From positions 620,001 through 684,000 of the forward strand of contig NC_064680.1 in NCBI RefSeq assembly GCF_023278565.1: a stretch of DNA of 64,000 bases, read 5' to 3'. The translations under genes were made by a program, and so were the position numbers. Position 1 is the stretch's first letter. Every line of letters begins with the position of its first letter. Below the pieces are notes generated by a model that saw only the letters and a program-made list of their open reading frames with translations, ran no database searches and was not told the origin of the DNA. The DNA comes from Colletotrichum lupini (lineage: Eukaryota > Ascomycota > Sordariomycetes > Glomerellales > Glomerellaceae). Shown piece after piece: positions 10,922 through 24,099 of this stretch.

Positions 10922-11935
10922 CTTGAGGGCCGAGGGCTGGGTAGACGAGACGACACCATCGCGAAAGCCCTCTCAAGAGATTAAGCAGTAGTGTGCGTGT
11001 ATCAGCCACTTCAAATAGTCCGACGTAGACCAAGGCAATTCTCAATCGTCAGCAACCAACCCGTAGACCGATAGGGCGATGAACGCATCCCTCGGGCACA
11101 GCTAGCCGCGATCCACCACATCCAACCCAAATTTAAAGGGTCAATGCCAGGCACCATCTTCGCTAAGCACTGTAAGCAACGGGCTGGGCTACTTGGTGCC
11201 GTTGCATTGAGGGCGAAGTGACCGAAGGGCCCCGTTTCTCGACTCCACAGGGAATGGGACCATGCCGTGTGGTCCGGTGGTTTTCTCTTCGGTCGAGGAA
11301 GGGCATTCTCCTCTTTGGCACCCTGCGCTGCACACCACCGGCCATGTTCGCGAGTCACGAGTGAAGTCTCAACGGAACCAACGTGATCAAAGAGCGTTGA
11401 AGCCGTTGGAGGGTTTTTTGAAATGGCCCGTCAATCTCACCCTGCAGAGCCTTTGCTACGGTATCAATGGCTGCAACTGGCCGCGTGGTGGGCTGCCGGC
11501 AGTTCGCCAAGGTGGTCTAGCTCGGCTCTCTAAGGTGCCTAGGTGGCACGGGAGGCGCTGCAAAACCTCGTCATCTGGCTTCCGGTGCGAGACGACGGCG
11601 TGGCCGGGTTAGCCGGGCGCAAAGAATGGGGGGAATGTTCAAAGACGACGGAGCCTCGGACACGAGAAAGTGGAGGAAACATCAAATGGGAATGGAATCC
11701 CTTCTAGTCTTACTTGCCTGGCTGCTGCCCCCAGTAAGGCTTTTGCAAAAGTTTGCCCGCTTACCAGGCCCCTTTTGCCTTTGTGCATGAGTTCTTCGGG
11801 CCGCTCCCTTGCGCCAGCACGAACGCCATTTCTGTGCGTTCAACTTGTCAGATGGCAGCGCATGAACCCCTTGACATGAGATGCCAATGCGGCGGAGGAT
11901 TTTGCTACAGGATGGTCCCAGGTCTTTGAGCCACC
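10922..11935. other. GC-rich intergenic region before the TIR block
   Basis: About 1 kb of normal, rather GC-rich DNA without RIP damage. Several overlapping frames occur on both strands but none has a domain. It holds the promoter of the esterase gene and ends abruptly at the direct repeat that borders the AT-rich block. Confidence 0.4.
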
Positions 11936-11940
11936 CCAGT
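11936..11940. repeat. Left copy of 5-bp direct repeat CCAGT
   Basis: CCAGT immediately precedes the left inverted repeat and recurs as CCAGT at 24100-24104 immediately after the right inverted repeat, as expected of a target-site duplication. Confidence 0.7.
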
Positions 11941-11973
11941 TACGGCAGACTGCAAGAGGCACTCCGCCAAAAC
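11941..11973 (+). repeat. Left terminal inverted repeat (33 bp)
   Basis: Begins TACGGCAGACT and ends CCGCCAAAAC. It is the reverse complement of 24067-24099 with one G/A difference at position 12 of the repeat, a RIP-type transition. Confidence 0.85.
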
Positions 11974-14460
11974 ACTTTTTTTATATATCAAAGCAGAAAT
12001 CGTATTTTATAGTCACCCCACTACCCAGGATAGGGTCTAGACTAGTATAGTAACCTATAAATAGGGGTTATAGAGATTTAGAGCTTAAGAGATATTTTAA
12101 TTTTATAATATATTAAACCGTACGGTAGTATATAAAATTGCGTAATATTATACCCCGACGTAAAAGTTTTTCTTCTTTTTATAACTTTATTATAAAAGTA
12201 ATTACTACTTTTTACCTTTTTATAAGTAAAAATTACTCTTTACTTAAGTTATTAAACTAATAGCTCGCTTATAAATATTATAATATAGATTTATAATAAC
12301 TTCTAGTCTCTATATAAAATATTACCGAACTAATCGACCTTATAATACCTCCTTATAAAACTATTCCGAAACGACCGATTAATAATAATAGTTATATAAG
12401 CTCTGCCCTTTTTATATAATAAGAACGTATAAACGTATAAGCCTTAATATTAATAAAATCTCTTTTTATAAGTTTAAAAGAGCGGGAACGAAGTATTTAA
12501 TAAATAAAAAAGGAGCTAAAGTAATCGCTAATAATTAATATCTTTATTATATTATATAACGCATCCTTTTTTAAAAATAAACTCAACGGTTTCTAAGTAA
12601 CGACTTATATTAATATCTAAGTTATTAAGAAGTTTATTAAAAAAGTTTAGTTTAATCGCTTCTTAACGTTTACTTTATATTAAAATATAATACGATCTAT
12701 TATTTTATATTTTATAATAAACTAGCAAATTCTTTTAATAGAGTAGATAGTATTTCTAATTAATATAAAGAATCCTTACGATATCTTAGAGTACCGTAAA
12801 GTAGCGTACGAAGTTATAAATTTAAAAAGATTCCTCTTTAAAACTACGATCTTATATAAAAAAAACAATTACTAACTTTCTATTATTTTTTAAACTAGAA
12901 TTAAGTCACTAGTTATTAAACCTTAGCTAGTAAAGAAAAAAAAAGGTCGTATAAAGCTAATTATAACTAAAACTTTAAGCAAAACGACGTATAAAAATAT
13001 TCCAAAAACACGGCTTTTAACAAGTATTAGTATTAAATTAATAATAAAAATCAAAGAGGAATTATTAATTAAGTAAAAAAAGAAAATCGTTAAGAAAGAG
13101 GTAAAGGCTAAGAAAAAGGTTAAAAAGGATAAAAACGATAAAAAAGACGAGATTATAGTAGTTTAATAAAAAGATAAAGTTTACGATAGTAAATAACCTA
13201 GTATACTATAAAGATAAAAACGAGTATTCTTGTTAATAAATAGTTTAAAGTAAATTATAATTATATTTATAATTCCTTTTCGTTCTTAGTATTGCTCGTA
13301 ATTACGAAGCTATTTAATACTCTAAGATTAATTCTAGAGTTTTCTAATCTCTACTTAACCTATATAATACTGCCCTATAGTTTATTAAGTAAAGTAACTT
13401 TTAGTTAGAGCTTATTACGTATATACTACTTTAAATAAATACGAAAATATTAATACGCTTTAAAATAAGGATAATTAGCCTTACTAAACTTCGTACTTTT
13501 AGTTAATATAGTTAGGGAGCCCTTAATAATTAAAGTACAAATCTATAAAGTAGCTTAAAGAAGATATGCGTCTAAATTATTACTATTCTAAATAACATTT
13601 AATAGTTATTAAACTTAGTCTTAGTTAATTAGCTATATAAAGTCTTATACGGTTCGTAATATAGGTTAATAATATAGTTACTATAGCTAACTAGAAATAA
13701 CATAAGGGCGACCTTTTTAATAACGAATTCGATAAGAGTTTTAAATTTATACGAAGTTAATAAAATCAGAACGAATTAGTAATATATACGTAAATAAAAG
13801 TATAATCTAGTTAGAGAGTATATCTATATAAAATAGCCCTTAGAACTTAAGTAATTAGAAATATTCTTATAAACGTAAGTATACTTATATATACTAAGAT
13901 ATATATTACTTACCCGCTAATATACTAATTTACTTTAATAAAGACGATTTTATTAACTCTTAATCTTAATGTTATAAATACTTTTACCAAAGATCTAGTA
14001 ATTACGGAATATAATTAGACTTTTTATTATTAAATAGTATTATAAAAAGTAGTAATAAATACTAAATATAAGAACGGTTTCTTTCCCTCGGTCTAAACGA
14101 ACTCGTAATAATATAAATCCCCGTTATTAAATAATGATAAGATATTATATAAGTATATTCTAGGACGTATAGGTAAAAACCCCTATATAAAACTATATAA
14201 TAAACCGCGAATAAGCATTAATACTAATATAAATCTTAAATCTAAATAATAAAAGCTTATTATATATATCTAAAGACTAAATATAATTTAGTCTAAGAGT
14301 CGTAAACCCTTTATAACGGTACCTTATCTTACTTAACTAATCTTAAACTTATTATAAAAGGGTTTTGTAATATATAAAGTATAGTTTATCTTAGCTAATA
14401 ATATAAGCTTATTAGTGAACCTATATATAAAAATACTCTCTACCGTACCCTTTAATAGTC
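11974..14460. repeat. RIP-degenerate AT-rich sequence, unclassified
   Basis: Nearly all CA and TG dinucleotides are gone while CG persists, and every frame is full of TAA/TAG stops. The only hint of content is a lysine-rich run in the plus-strand frame at about 13,060-13,170. I could not identify a transposase or reverse transcriptase in any frame. Confidence 0.7.
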
Positions 14461-14714
14461 TATTGCATCACTGGCGCAATGCTCGAACCTTGCCGGGTGT
14501 GTCCACCCTGGGTCACAAGATGTTACAGGGGGCCATGCTTAGGTAGAAGGGTCAATCTTAGAGTATATATTATATTATCTTGCAGGAGGGTATTATATAG
14601 GCTCTACGGGGCACGGCATACGGTCTTGTAATTTTAACGCGATGTAGTCGCCTTTCGCCTCACTTGAGGACATCACGGCGTAAAATAGTACAAACAAACA
14701 AACAAACAAACAAA
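14461..14714 (+). mobile_element. Un-RIPped SINE-like or LINE-3'-end island with (CAAA)6 tail
   Basis: A 254-bp stretch of normal composition lies inside the RIP-ruined block; it keeps many CA and TG dinucleotides. It starts near TATTGCATCACTGGCGCAAT and ends in six CAAA units at 14691-14714. A tail of short A-rich repeats is typical of LINEs and of SINEs mobilised by them. The segment TGGCGCAATGC at 14472 resembles a Pol III A box, but no good B box is seen. Either it inserted after RIP, or it is too short to be recognised by RIP. Confidence 0.45.
14691..14714 (+). repeat. (CAAA)6 microsatellite tail
   Basis: Six perfect tandem CAAA units at the downstream end of the un-RIPped island, followed directly by RIP-type sequence. 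Confidence 0.9.
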
Positions 14715-15629
14715 ATACGGCGAGTAACCTCTAATATACTAAAAAAGAACTCTTCTAATTATTATTATATAATTACGAGCTATTTTAGTATTTATTATTA
14801 CTAAAGCTAATTCTATTAACGAAGTATTAATAATCCTATAGCCGTAATTATAAATCCTTTAGACTAGAGTTAAAAAAAGATATCTTTATTATTTAAGTAT
14901 TATTAAAAAAATAATTCTTAAATACGAATTAATAGATCTTTAAAAAAGACCGTACGCTCTTCTCGTTATAAGTCCTATTTTATAAGTTAACGTTCAAAAG
15001 TTCGCTTTATAATTCTAATATTAGAAACTATAAAAATATATATACAATAATTATATTATAGGTCTAATTACTCTCTAACTTTATAATAATTATCGTTTAA
15101 TATAATAAAAAATCAATACGCAGTCGTACTATTTTAAAAAAGTAGTAATATATAAAGTAAAAAACTAAAAAAGAAATTTTAAATAAGGGGTAAATATTTA
15201 TATATAATTATAGCGATATATAGGGGTATCTTTTTACTTATAAGGTCTTATAAATATATATATAGAGATATAAACGCTTATAGGGATCTATAACGCTAAA
15301 AAGGATAGAAAAGCATATAATAACAATATATAATAAATAAAAGTTCTATAATTTTATTAAAAACGTTAAACTTTAGGGGGAGCCTTTATATAGTTAGTTA
15401 CGGCCTCTTATAGGCTAAACTAAGCGCGTATACTCTAGTTTATAATTAATAAGTGCTTTATAACTCCGTAGGGGCCTTATTACCCGGGTATTAAGCCTAA
15501 CCGTACTATATCCTAATATATACCTATATAAACTCTTATACTATACTATATAAGAATATTAAATTAATTACTCCTTACTCGGAGTCTATATAAGTTAGTA
15601 ACGCTCTTTATAATCCTATATATTATTAT

Positions 15630-16240
15630 ATATACCCTCTTCGTTATCTTTAGCTTACTTAGCTACTTATTTAAAAGCTTCTATTATTATATAAAGGTAT
15701 ATAATAGGGATAGTACCTAAAGACTTAAGTAGAGCGCCAATACGGACTTTACTACGGCCCTTATAATTACGACTGCGCTTAACGACTTTAATAAATATAT
15801 TATAAACTAATACGAACTATTAGTAAACTATAAATAAATATAAAGTAATATAAAATAACGTATAAGTAATAACAGGAAGTATAACGAGCGTATACTTATA
15901 TATAGTAAATATATAGTTATAACTAGAGTAGCCCTTACTTATAAAAGTAACGTAATTAATAAAAATGCCTTTACTAGCTTTATAACGGGCGCACGACTCG
16001 GTACTAATCTTAGCGTCGCTATATATAGTTATCTAAATAGTATCGGTAACCTAAGTACGAGTTATAATAATATCCGGGGGTATATAATAGCTATTCTTAG
16101 TAATCTTAAGGTTAAGCTTAATCTAACGCTAGGGCTAGATTATATAGGTTAATATAATAATATTAAATAATATAGGGTAGTATATACTAACTTATATAAT
16201 ACTAAGGTTATAAATTTAATAAAAAGTCTTTAAAAAGGAA
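15630..16240 (+). pseudogene. Unidentified RIP-broken reading frame
   Basis: In one plus-strand frame, stops are TAA or TAG at places where CAA or CAG would restore glutamine, and the rest reads as a coherent hydrophilic protein (for example ITRVALTYKSN, then FTSFITGARLGTNLS). A hydrophobic stretch precedes it near 15,640-15,690. I do not recognise the family. It could be part of the host TIR element or of another nested repeat. Neighbouring frames look far less ordered. Confidence 0.35.
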
Positions 16241-16522
16241 GATAAAAAGCCTATAAATAATATAAGAATCCGTATAATAAGAAAGCTATTATATAGAGGT
16301 ATACGTATTAATAAAGAGGTAAGAGGTTATTTTATAAGACGTAAGGTCGTTAGGGTACTGCGTAGGTTAGTATACGGGGACCGTTAGGAGCTATATACCC
16401 TTAATACGGGCCGGAACGCTATATTAAGCGTTTATTATAAGTATTATATAGCGTACGCAATTATTAGAAAAGGGAGTATCCTATACGAAATTATTAGTAT
16501 ATATACGTAAATAGTTAATACT

Positions 16523-16540
16523 AAAAAAAAAAAAAAAAAA
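16523..16540 (+). repeat. Poly-A tract (A18)
   Basis: Eighteen consecutive A residues inside the RIP-type block. It could be the 3' tail of a LINE remnant, but nothing upstream is recognisable as one. Confidence 0.5.
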
Positions 16541-17054
16541 GAATTAAATTATAAATAGGTATATATACGTAATTATATTTATAATTGCGCGTACATTAGC
16601 CCAAAAAGAAGTACAATTACTAATTAATAAAAATTACACTAATAATTACGCATAAAATTACTTAATTATACCTAATTAATATTTCTAATTAGTAAATCGC
16701 GAATATTATACTTATAATTGCGTATATAATTAGGTAATAGTAATAAAAATAAAGTAGAAAAAGGTATAAAGTATAATAAAGCGAAATATAATTGCTAATA
16801 AATAACTATAGGGGCATAGGTAGATTACTTACCTTACTTAAGGAATATTAAGTTAGTTAAGAGGAAAGGGAAATTAATTAGTAATAGAAATTAATAGGGA
16901 GGATATGCCCCCTAGCTACCCTACTTTTACTAAGCGGCATAACCGCCCTTACGTAACTATTACTACTTATAGTCATAAGCAATTCTTTATAATAATATAC
17001 GGGATTTATTATAATATTTATTTATACGTATAAGAAAGTCGTACTATTAATACC

Positions 17055-17256
17055 TATCGGATTAGAAGTCTAATTCGACCGCGGCATATAGCCGACTACG
17101 TAGGGGCTAATTAGGGGCCCTATTTACGATTATTATAGCTAGCCTAACTTACGGTTAGAACCTCCTTTTTATACCTACGCAGATATTTATATAGTTTAAT
17201 TAATCTCTTTATTAACTATAGTTCGAACTAACTACTCTATAATAGGGATACTAATA
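17055..17256 (+). repeat. 5' LTR of copia copy A
   Basis: 202 bp, starting TATCGGATTAG and ending GGGATACTAATA. Same length as the 3' LTR and differing from it mainly by C/T and G/A transitions. Confidence 0.92.
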
Positions 17257-19899
17257 CTAATTAGTAGTTAAATTCTATTATTATAAATCGGTAAGGTATT
17301 TCGCTACGCAGAAGAGACGACTTCTTAATACTATACGGGATAAGAGATTCGTACTAATTAACCTTATAGAAGTAGACGAAAAAGGGGGCGATTCTCGAAT
17401 GCTGTATGGAATTAAATAATCGTAGCCCTTTATTACTTACGAGAGGTCGACGTTTATTACGTTAAACTACGTTAATTAATAGAACTACTTAAGTAACTAG
17501 TTTTTTACCGTCGCCTTAAGTAGCCTTTTTACTAAATAACTTTTCTATAGCCGGCCCGCAATTAAAAATTAACTAGCTAAATTAGTAAAAGGAATTCCCC
17601 GTACGACGACTACTTACCTAATTAACTAGCGTAACGAACGGGCTTAATAATACGGTATAAAAGAGCACTACGCGATCGAAAAAGGGGATCTCTAAACGTA
17701 GATATTCTTATTTAGTAACAAAAGTAACCCTATAAGAGTTATTAAGCTAAGAAATTTACGGTATATAGAAAAGTCTATTACTACGGGGATCTTATAAGTA
17801 CGCCCTTAAGCCCGCGATCTAAATAACCTCCTCGTAGCTCCCTTAACTACCCCCCGGGTATTACTTAAGAATATAATATAAGGGACGGTCTAACGAGGGA
17901 GGAGGGGATTTAGGGGTCCTAATAGTATCGAGTTAAGAGTATTATAGATCTCGGAGATTAACTTAGGAAAAAGGCAGCTACCCTAAAGTAGTCCTACGAC
18001 CTCTTGTTAGAGTTATTATTAACCTAAAAAAAGGCTAAAAAGACGAGGATCTAAGGGAAAAGAAAAGAATCCTCTAAAGGGCCGCTAAAGGGCTTCTTTT
18101 TATACTAGCTCACGGTATAAAATTACTAATTTTAAAAAATCGGTAACTAGTAAAGATCCCGAGACTAATTACTATATCTTATTATAGTAATATAAACGTC
18201 TACCGCTACTATTATTAAAAGGAACTACTAAAACCTACCCTTTTATACTAAATAAAAAAGAGGATCTTAGTAAGTACGATAGCTAGCGATCTAAAAGGGT
18301 AGTAGTAATCGCTAAAAATAATAAAAACGAGAATAGTAGCGAGACGGTAAGAAGAAGCGGGAATCTCCTAGACCCCGATAAATTCGTTAGGTAGTAAAAG
18401 CACGGATTTATTACAACCGGCGCGCGGATTAAATATATCCCTATTAAGATTAAATACGCTAGTAACTACTAATACGGGCATAAGCTAGAGCACGACCCTT
18501 AGCGAGTTAAAGTAAAAAAGAAGAGGACGAAACCCGATCCTAGATAGAATCCTAATCCCTTATAAGTAAGTAAATATTAACCCGGATTATTAGGGGACGT
18601 GGATATATAGAATCGCGGATTAGCCTAATAGCGAGTAAATTAACGCGGTATTAATCTATTTAATTAAGGTCTACGAGAAAAAGGGGCTATAGGGGCAACC
18701 CCTATTTTATAAAATCGTAAATAACCTTAGCTATTAACTAAATAAATAGTTCGTAAGCGCAAGCCTAGGAATTATAAAAGCGGTTAATAGATTCTTTTAT
18801 AAGCGAGGGGTACTACTAGCGTAATTATAATTATGAGAACTTTACGAAATCCTAGTAGCGACGATTACGGAGGAGGAATTCGTAATATAGACCTAAGTAT
18901 AAGTCGATAGGGCGTATAATCGCTTTAACGAATTTAGAAAAAGGGTAAACGACCCAGATTTCCTTTCTATAATTACTAACGGCAATCTGTCGTCGCAGAA
19001 GGATATATAAAGGCAAAATATAGTACTAAAAGTACGACAATCAATAATTCTACCTATTTCGATCTATAGCTCGTCGCCGCTACTAATACGAAATTCGGTA
19101 CTAATTAGCTAATAAGAAAGGAGGCAGACTACCCGAAGTTACTAATAGTACGCAGCGACGTAAAGATCGTATATAAATACTGAAAATCTAGTAGTAAATA
19201 CGAGGTAGTTTATAGACCTTAAAAAGATCTTCCTAAAAGAGAAATTGTACTCTAGGGGGAAGTATGAGGTCTTATAAGAAACCCTAATAATATTTTACGA
19301 TTATTACGAAAAAGTCGGAATTAGGGAATACTAGTACTATTCGGTAGTTAATATCGTACTCATAAGCAAAGCCTCTAATTACTATTACGAAGCGGTGCGT
19401 AATCTTAATTAAAACGACTTTTTTAGTATAATTAACGCAATCCGAAGCCGCTTCGAAACCTATAATAGGAACCTAGAGCTCTTATTTAAGCTACGAGCGA
19501 TTTCTTTCGTATTTATAGCTAGGATAATAGAGGGTAAATTGCGAGTAAAAATCCTCGAAGAGCTTATCGATCGAATTAATAAGCTAGCGAAAACCTAGCT
19601 AAATAAGGGGACTAACGAGCGGAAAGTCGGATATCTTTATACCGTAATCTAGCGCGTTCTAAAAGCGAAAATAACTCTATACTAAGTACCCGAAGACTAC
19701 GAGACGCTTTACTCGAGGCTAAGATCTAGCTTTAATATTAAAATAAGAATGCCGCGCTAAACCTATCTCTAAGTATACGACGGCCCTTACTAATAGTATT
19801 AGGTCGACCGAACGTATAATAAAAAAGGAAAGGAAGCTAGGTACGGTAATCGCTAGTAAGGAATCCTAAATTTGTTAAATAGGTAGAGATTTAACTTGC

Positions 19900-22800
19900 G
19901 AGCAGGGTAATAAAAAAAGTAGTGTTTTATTTATAAAAAGGATAGATATTAGTTAAGTAACTACTCTAAAGAAGAGCGTGCTAAATTATATAAATAATAT
20001 AGAAAATCGAGGGCAGTAAATAGCAAAACTAGCCCTTATCGATTTAACTAATTACTCGTTATATATAAGGGCAGATCCGGGGGCACGGAACCTAGCGAAA
20101 GTAGCTAATTTAGTAGCCTAAAGTACCCGCACCCTATAAGAGATTCGGAAGATAAGGAAGATCTTACCCCCTATACTAACGAATTAGATTACGACGAAGT
20201 CGACGATATTAACTACTCTTTCTTCGCCCCGTTAGCCTCGGGAAGATATACGAGGCTAAATAAAAAAAAGGTAGTAGAAGCCCTTAATAAGTAGGCTTTT
20301 ATTTACGGATAGTAAGGGAAGGTCCTTTAGATAACGGATACGGAGGTAAGTAAAAGGACGAATTTAATAGCGTAGAATTCTACTCTTTTAATATCTAAAG
20401 AAAAGAGATAGGGTGCTAAGCAATTCTAGGGGCAGCTAGAGGGGTCCTTTTTATACTACCTAGATTACTTAAATACTAAGCTCGTATAAGTATTCTATAC
20501 GAACGAAAAGTACGGCCCAGACAATTTCTATAGGATTATCCTAAATACTAGGGCATCGCAATAGTTAATAAGAGGAAAAGGGCAATTCTAAGCGCTATAG
20601 AAAATCGCACTAGTAACGCTTAATACGTCGATAGTAAGTATTACGAAGATTAGTTTCGGCCTAGGTAAAGAAATCGTCGCCCTAGGTACGGTAGAAGTAG
20701 AGACGTACTTCGGAACGATAACTTTCCACATCCTACCCGTTAATACCCCATTTTTCCTATATCTAAAAGACATAGATCGACTAGGTATTATATTCGATAA
20801 TACGAGGAATAGAATCTCTAGCTATAAGTACTTCGAAATAGTCGAACGACGATAGGGGTACGCGTTTATAAGGCTTACTAACAATACGAAGTTAATTAAT
20901 TACTTAACAAAAAGTGAGCTTAGATAACTATACCGGAGATTTAGCTACTCGTCGGTCGCGAGGCTATATAACCTCCTAAAGTATTTAGGTAATAATAATA
21001 TCGAAATAGGGGCGCTAGAGTAGTTAATAAAAGTATACTACTAATACTAAATAAATGCGCAGAGCCTACGCAAATTTAAATTTAAATTACGTAATAAGCT
21101 TAACTTTAATTAAGAAATCGTCGTCGATATTTTCTATTTAAATAGTCGACCGGTCCTATATATAATCGACGAGGCTATATTATTCTAAGCAGGGTAATTC
21201 CTACGGGATCTATAAATAAAAATAGTATGGGTAGCTCTACGAAAAAGCTAGATCGATATATACTAGGGACCGCTAGACGGTATTAGAACCGACGCTAGCA
21301 CTAGTTTTAAGTTAGTAGAATTTAAAGAAAATGCGACGGCCTACGGTATATAGTTAAAAGTCGTGCCCGTCGAAGCGCACTATAGTATTAAAAAGGTAGA
21401 AAGGGCGCACTAGTAGTTAAAAAGAGCGTTTAAAATTATTAAAAAAGAAAATCCCGATTCTAACGACGACGAATGCCTCTAGACGGCACTTAAATACTAT
21501 AATAATACTATAGGGCCTAACGGGCTTATACCGACGCTTCTAGTATTTAAAGTATATTTAAGAACGACCTTAGCCTTATTACCGTCGCTAGATATAAGCT
21601 AGCGAGCTTAAGTAGTTAAAAAAGTAATACGGGCACTGCGCGAGGTAAGCGTAAAAAGGTAAGTTAATAAGGTAATTACTACGCGCAATAGGCCCGACAT
21701 AAGGGTCAATTTAGATATACCCCTAAATTCGGATATACGAGTATAGTACGAAATTACTTAATAATAGGCTAGGCTATATAAATTAATTTCCGTTAATAAG
21801 CGTTCTTACGTAGTTACGAGAGATCGCGACTAGCTACTCGAAGTATTAATTACGGTAGTTAGACTATATTATATAGATCCTATCGAGGTAATTTCTAGCT
21901 TATAAAAAGAAGAAGAGCTAGGGGAAGCTATATAACCCGCAATAGAAGTATAAGAAATTATCCTTAACAAAATCGTCGTAGTAGTACTAATAAACGACGA
22001 GGAAGAGGAAATTGCTAAAAGGGTACTAATACGTCGCAAGAGACTACGATAGCAAGTACTAACGCAGCAATTTATTACTAGCGACGAGGTAATTAATACT
22101 TTTTATATAGTAAAAGAGAAAGCCGATTTCGAGCTAGTAGTTAAACTACGTAAAGAAGGCGTAATTATAACTACTAAAAAGCCGTATAAGGGATTAGATC
22201 TTATCAAAGTAAACACTCTATACGATCGAGGGGTCTATCGATTTATCCTCTACGATCTAAAAAAGTATATAAACCTCCGCATATTCAAATCGCAAATAGT
22301 TCGTAAAATTAAAGGAAAAGGAACACCCTAACCGTACGAGAAGTCTAGATACGTAATTTAGGGGTACGGCGACGTTAAAAAGGCGACGCTACTTATATAA
22401 TCGCCTACTATATAGCGCTATAGCTAACGATTAATAATAGTACTAATAACATTACTACGGAAGAAGGGATACGAGATTTAGAGCCGTAATATTACCTAGG
22501 CATATACCCAATCGGCCACAGGGCTCATAAGGAAAATCCTAGCCTATCTACCGAAAGAAATAGCTAGTAAGTACTTAGAAAGCACGATTATTAAAATACT
22601 TAAGCCACTATATAGGCTCGCAAAATCGGGTACCTATTAGTAAGCTACTTACTACGATTTTTATATTAATTAACTATTAATAGTTACCTCTACGTACGAC
22701 CCGTGCTTATTAGTTATAGAGTACGAAGGTAACTAATTTAGGATCGTCGGAATATAGACCGACGATATATTAGGCCTATCCGATATTAACTTTATAAAGA

Positions 22801-23690
22801 AAGAGGATAAAGAGCTTTAGAAAGCGGGCTTTGTAACGAAGTTAAAAGAGGTCCTTATAATAAACACCCCCTTAATATTTAATAGCGGGATTCTTATAAT
22901 CGAAGGGGAAACCGTCGTTTTTTAATAAAAGGGGTAGGGCGAGAAGATTAACCTTATTAACCCGAACGTAACTAATATTAAGAAGCGGTATAAGGCTAAG
23001 CTTGTGCGAGGGGTATATATTACGAGTATTTATTAGCCTAAGGTAACTTTTAACTACGCTAGGGTAGCGTAGGCTATAGATCTAACCGAACGAGACGTCG
23101 AGGTACTTAATAAGCGGCTTAAGTAGTAGTAGACAAATCTTAATTAAGGTCTCGTTTACTACCCGATCGACCTTATAATTAGTAAGCTTTACGTTTTTAT
23201 TAATAGGTTATTTACGAATAATAACGACCTTACTTCGTAATTAGGGTATATTATTATCCTAGTTAACGAGAGTATAGGCGAGAGCGAATTTACTATATAC
23301 GGTAATATAATTTACTACTTATTAACTAAAAGTAAGTGGGTAACGAGAAGTGTACTAGCGTCGGAGGTTTACGGCATAGTTAACGGCATTAATCTCTTTT
23401 ACGTAATTTTAATAACGCTAAGGAAGATTACCGATTAAATTAGCTTTTTACCTATTCTAATAGTTATCTATACCGATTCCTACTCGCTATACAAATGCCT
23501 CGTTAAATTAGGAACGACGAAGGAAAAGAGGCTTATAATCGATATTATAGCCCTTAGGTAATCGTACGAAAGGCGCGAGATACTTAAGATCCGTTTGATT
23601 AATAATAAAAATAACCTCGTAGACGCTTTTATAAAAGTAATACTAAATAAGGGATTAGAGTAATTCGTAAGTAGCGGAAAAGTTACTATA
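19900..23690 (+). pseudogene. Copia polyprotein remnant (copy A)
   Basis: RIP-broken frame encoding, in order, a zinc knuckle (CFICKKDR), a protease whose core now reads NTRAS instead of DTGAS-like (20,544-20,560), a GAG-pre-integrase/integrase segment with the HxxxxH-CxxC site partly mutated near 21,050, reverse transcriptase around the TDD motif at about 22,757 and RNase H ending in a DAFTK-like block near 23,630. Most glutamine and tryptophan codons have become stops. No function can remain. Confidence 0.85.
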
Positions 23691-23821
23691 TAAATAGAGG
23701 GATAGGTTATATAAAAAGAATAGAAAAAAGGGGGAAAAGGAGACGACCTAGTAGACGGGCCCGAGGTCGAATTATACCTCTAACCGTAGTAGTTAAATCG
23801 ATAAAAGAAAGAGAAAGTTAG

Positions 23822-24023
23822 TATCGGATTAGAAGTCTAATTCGACCGCAGCATATAGCCGACTATATAGGGGCTAATTAAGGGCCCTATTTACGATTAT
23901 CGTAGCTAGCCCAACCTACGGTTAGAACCTCCTTTTTATACCTACGTAAATATTTATATAGTTTAATTAATCTCTTCGTTAACTACGGTTCGAACCAACT
24001 ACCCTGTAATAGGGATACTAACA
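23822..24023 (+). repeat. 3' LTR of copia copy A
   Basis: 202 bp, from TATCGGATTAG to ACTAACA. Its last 50 bp keep CCAAC and CCCTGTAAT, so RIP fades toward the element end. Followed by the ATACC duplication. Confidence 0.92.
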
Positions 24024-24066
24024 ATACCTAAAATTTACGGTAGCCGTAGGTCTATTAGAAAGAACG

Positions 24067-24099
24067 GTTTTGGCGGAGTGCCTCTTGTAGTCTGCCGTA
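24067..24099 (-). repeat. Right terminal inverted repeat (33 bp)
   Basis: Reverse complement of 11941-11973 with one mismatch. It is only 38 bp beyond the copia target duplication, so the retrotransposon inserted very close to the right end. CCAGT follows at 24100-24104. Confidence 0.85.

Larger units (their letters stand above)
17055..24023 (+). mobile_element. Ty1/copia LTR retrotransposon copy A, RIP-inactivated
   Basis: A structurally complete 6,969-bp element: 202-bp LTRs at both ends (starting TATCGG, originally TGTCGG, and ending ACTAACA) and a perfect 5-bp target duplication ATACC at 17050-17054 and 24024-24028. Reading through RIP stops, the plus strand gives the order gag with zinc knuckle (about 19,900-19,985), aspartic protease (about 20,540), zinc-binding integrase (about 20,930-21,430), reverse transcriptase with a TDD core (about 22,750) and RNase H with DSYSLYKC (about 23,470-23,510). 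Integrase before reverse transcriptase defines Ty1/copia. Dozens of TAA/TAG stops and a protease Asp-to-Asn change show it is dead. Confidence 0.95.
11941..24099. mobile_element. 12.2-kb terminal-inverted-repeat element, RIP-degenerate, with nested insertions
   Basis: The AT-rich, CA/TG-depleted block is bounded exactly by 33-bp inverted repeats (11941-11973 and 24067-24099, 32 of 33 positions alike, the one difference being G versus A) and flanked by CCAGT direct repeats. Normal DNA resumes on both sides at once. A copia retrotransposon (17,055-24,023) accounts for 6,969 bp of the interior, leaving about 5.2 kb of original or other inserted DNA. A lysine-rich stop-broken plus-strand frame near 13,060-13,170 recalls the tail of pogo/Fot1-type transposases, and the repeats begin with TA, so a Tc1/mariner-pogo origin is possible. 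The 5-bp duplication argues for another superfamily. Class is therefore left open. Confidence 0.75.

Noticed and set aside
16566..16736. A small inverted-repeat (MITE-like) unit with TACSTAATTATAT ends
   Set aside because: The 13-bp match is of very low complexity inside AT-rich RIP sequence and no target duplication is seen.
20588..20773. A 61-codon minus-strand frame inside copia copy A
   Set aside because: It is antisense to the protease/integrase region and open only by chance.
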